Below are positions 4,693-5,614 of a DNA stretch of 5,614 nucleotides, in pieces. Position numbers and translations under genes: made by a program. Location of the stretch: positions 1-5,614 of the forward strand of contig CABRGI010000060.1 in the NCBI GenBank assembly GCA_902470455.1, in the 5' to 3' direction. A model generated the notes under the pieces. The model was not told the origin of the DNA and did no database searches. It saw only the letters and a program-made list of their open reading frames with translations. Origin of the DNA: an uncultured Parvimonas sp. GTDB taxonomy: Bacteria; Bacillota; Clostridia; Tissierellales; Peptoniphilaceae. The stretch's first letter is position 1. Each line of letters begins with the position of its first letter.

Positions 4693-5445
4693 CTAATCTC
4701 TATAAGCAAAATAATAGCAAACTGCTACTATACTTCCTCCAATTATATTTCCTATTGTAACAGGAATTAAATCATATATAACTGCTCCTATCTCTATATC
4801 AGATAGTATTGTAGATAATGAAAGATAGAACATATTAGCAACACTATGCTCAAAACCACAAATTAAGAATAATATAATAGATATTGCACAAGCACAGAAT
4901 TTTGAAACTCCGTCTTTACAAGCATAGGACATCCAAACTCCCAAGCATACAAAAATATTACATCCTATTCCTTTACATAACAAAACTAAAAAACTTTGTG
5001 TAGTTTTTGCAACTGTAATTTTATGTAAGTAAGCAAGCATTTCTGGTGAAAGAACACTTGCGAAATAAACTAACAGCGCAATAAAAACTGATCCTACAAA
5101 GTTAAATAGATAAACAACTGCCCAATTTCTAAACATCTTTGGAAAAGTAATTCTCTTTGCTAAAGCTGGAGCAAGAATCAATATATTACCTGTAAATAAA
5201 TCCGCTCCTGCAACAACTACCGCGAAAAGTCCAAAAGAGAAACAAACTCCCGATATAAATTTACCATAAGTTGGATTTAAACTAGCCATTCCTGTATTAA
5301 CTACTATATAAGAAAGTCCACTAAGTGCTATAAATATCCCAGCTAAAAATGCTACTATCATCATTTTGTGTAATTTATAATTAGCTTTTCCTTCTCCAAC
5401 TTTATACAAATATTCTAACAATTCTGATTTTCCTATAACTCCCAT
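4693..5445 (-). CDS. Formate/nitrite transporter (FNT) family channel
   Basis: 250 residues with six hydrophobic segments, the standard size for this pentameric channel family (FocA, NirC and the clostridial hydrosulfide channel HSC). Family marks are all present: AGADLFTGN (79-87), CKGIGCNIFVCLGVWM (157-172), GFEHSVANMF (197-206, pore histidine H200) and the C-terminal TIGNIIGG. The central basic residue is lysine (K158), as I recall for NirC and HSC, rather than an arginine as in FocA. Substrate is therefore uncertain among formate, nitrite, hydrosulfide or other small monovalent anions. The longest frame begins at 5460, but that ATG has no ribosome binding site. GGGAGG (5456-5451) sits 5 nt before the ATG at 5445, which I chose. 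It leads an operon with the ModE-like regulator. No clear promoter was found upstream. Confidence 0.92.
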   Translation of the reverse strand: MGVIGKSELLEYLYKVGEGKANYKLHKMMIVAFLAGIFIALSGLSYIVVNTGMASLNPTYGKFISGVCFSFGLFAVVVAGADLFTGNILILAPALAKRITFPKMFRNWAVVYLFNFVGSVFIALLVYFASVLSPEMLAYLHKITVAKTTQSFLVLLCKGIGCNIFVCLGVWMSYACKDGVSKFCACAISIILFLICGFEHSVANMFYLSLSTILSDIEIGAVIYDLIPVTIGNIIGGSIVAVCYYFAYRD

Positions 5446-5450
5446 AATAG

Positions 5451-5456
5451 CCTCCC
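5451..5456 (-). promoter_or_regulatory. Ribosome binding site deciding the FNT channel start
   Basis: Minus-strand GGGAGG lies 5 nt before the ATG at 5445 and downstream of the alternative ATG at 5460, ruling the latter out as the main start. Confidence 0.8.
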
Positions 5457-5481
5457 ACATTTATAAAAAAATAGAAATTAG

Positions 5482-5511
5482 AAAAAATTTATATGATAAA
5501 ATATAGAATTT
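5482..5511 (-). terminator. Possible weak AT-only terminator after the right-edge gene
   Basis: On the minus strand, AAATT-c-TATAT (5511-5501) can pair with ATATAAATTT (5494-5485) over 10 bp with one bulged C. A run of T follows (5487-5482). The stem contains no G-C pair, so efficiency is doubtful. It overlaps the stop codon of the partial gene. Confidence 0.35.
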
Positions 5512-5614
5512 ATTTTTTTCTAAAATAAGATTTTATAGTTTCTATAATATTCATAATCATGTCAACTTTATCTATAACTATGTCAACATTTTCTCTAATA
5601 TCCATTGTAGTATC
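5510..5614 (-). CDS. 3' end of an unidentified gene, possible C-terminal coiled coil
   Basis: The minus-strand frame is open from the window's right edge to a TAA at 5512-5510, giving 34 residues with an in-frame ATG at 5605. Seven-residue periodicity is visible: VDIVIDK is followed directly by VDMIMNI, with hydrophobic residues spaced as in an amphipathic helix or coiled coil. It ends in the basic tail SYFRKK. The corresponding DNA repeats GTTGACAT 21 nt apart. The fragment is too short to name. It could be the tail of a longer gene or, less likely, a small protein starting at 5605. It is codirectional with the FNT operon, 64 nt upstream of its start codon. Confidence 0.5.
   Translation of the reverse strand, partial: DTTMDIRENVDIVIDKVDMIMNIIETIKSYFRKK

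Noticed and set aside
5446..5460. Five-codon extension of the FNT channel
   Set aside because: GGGAGG lies inside the extension and correctly spaces the ATG at 5445, while nothing precedes the ATG at 5460.
5560..5586. Two TTGACA hexamers on the minus strand (5565-5560, 5586-5581) as promoters for the FNT operon
   Set aside because: They lie in the coding frame of the right-edge gene, encode its VD repeats, and have no -10 element at 16-18 nt spacing.

Overview
The window is AT-rich DNA, visibly near 30% GC or below. It has strong AGGAGG-type ribosome binding sites and many T-tailed intrinsic terminators, and its genes are typical of anaerobic low-GC Bacillota. Gene content and style would fit a Clostridia/Tissierellia relative such as a Peptoniphilaceae member. 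That placement is inferred from style, not from a database match.

Layout. The left edge (1-414, + strand) carries the 3' part of a long-form ribosome hibernation factor, hpf, closed by a strong terminator (437-467). Bases 468-1000 hold no gene. They contain two diverged copies, in inverted orientation, of a modular hairpin-bearing repeat (534-665 and 791-917), plus a third 13-bp palindrome (918-945). Everything to the right is read on the minus strand. In + coordinate order the genes are: a conserved cysteine-rich protein of unknown function (1001-1438), a small lipoprotein (1524-2096), undecaprenyl-diphosphatase uppP (2202-3023), a QueT-type ECF substrate-binding component (3167-3664), an AhpD/carboxymuconolactone-decarboxylase-like protein (3864-4199), a stand-alone ModE-like winged-helix regulator (4340-4681), a formate/nitrite-transporter-family channel (4693-5445), and the 3' end of an unidentified gene (5510-5614).

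Transcription units. Terminators lie downstream of hpf, the lipoprotein, uppP, queT, the AhpD-like gene and the ModE-like gene, so most genes are single units. The one clear operon is FNT channel followed by ModE-like regulator, with an 11-nt gap. The queT leader contains a probable preQ1 class I riboswitch: an H-type pseudoknot aptamer with a T-tailed terminator and a mutually exclusive antiterminator, under a good promoter. This would let the queuosine precursor control its own uptake gene.

Themes. The genes are mostly unrelated housekeeping and transport functions: translation dormancy, cell-wall lipid carrier recycling, precursor uptake, redox defence and small-anion transport. I see no defence island, prophage or CRISPR. 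The least explained material is the modular inverted repeat pair between the convergent hpf and cysteine-rich genes. Several gene starts were moved inward from the longest open frame because ribosome binding sites decide them.
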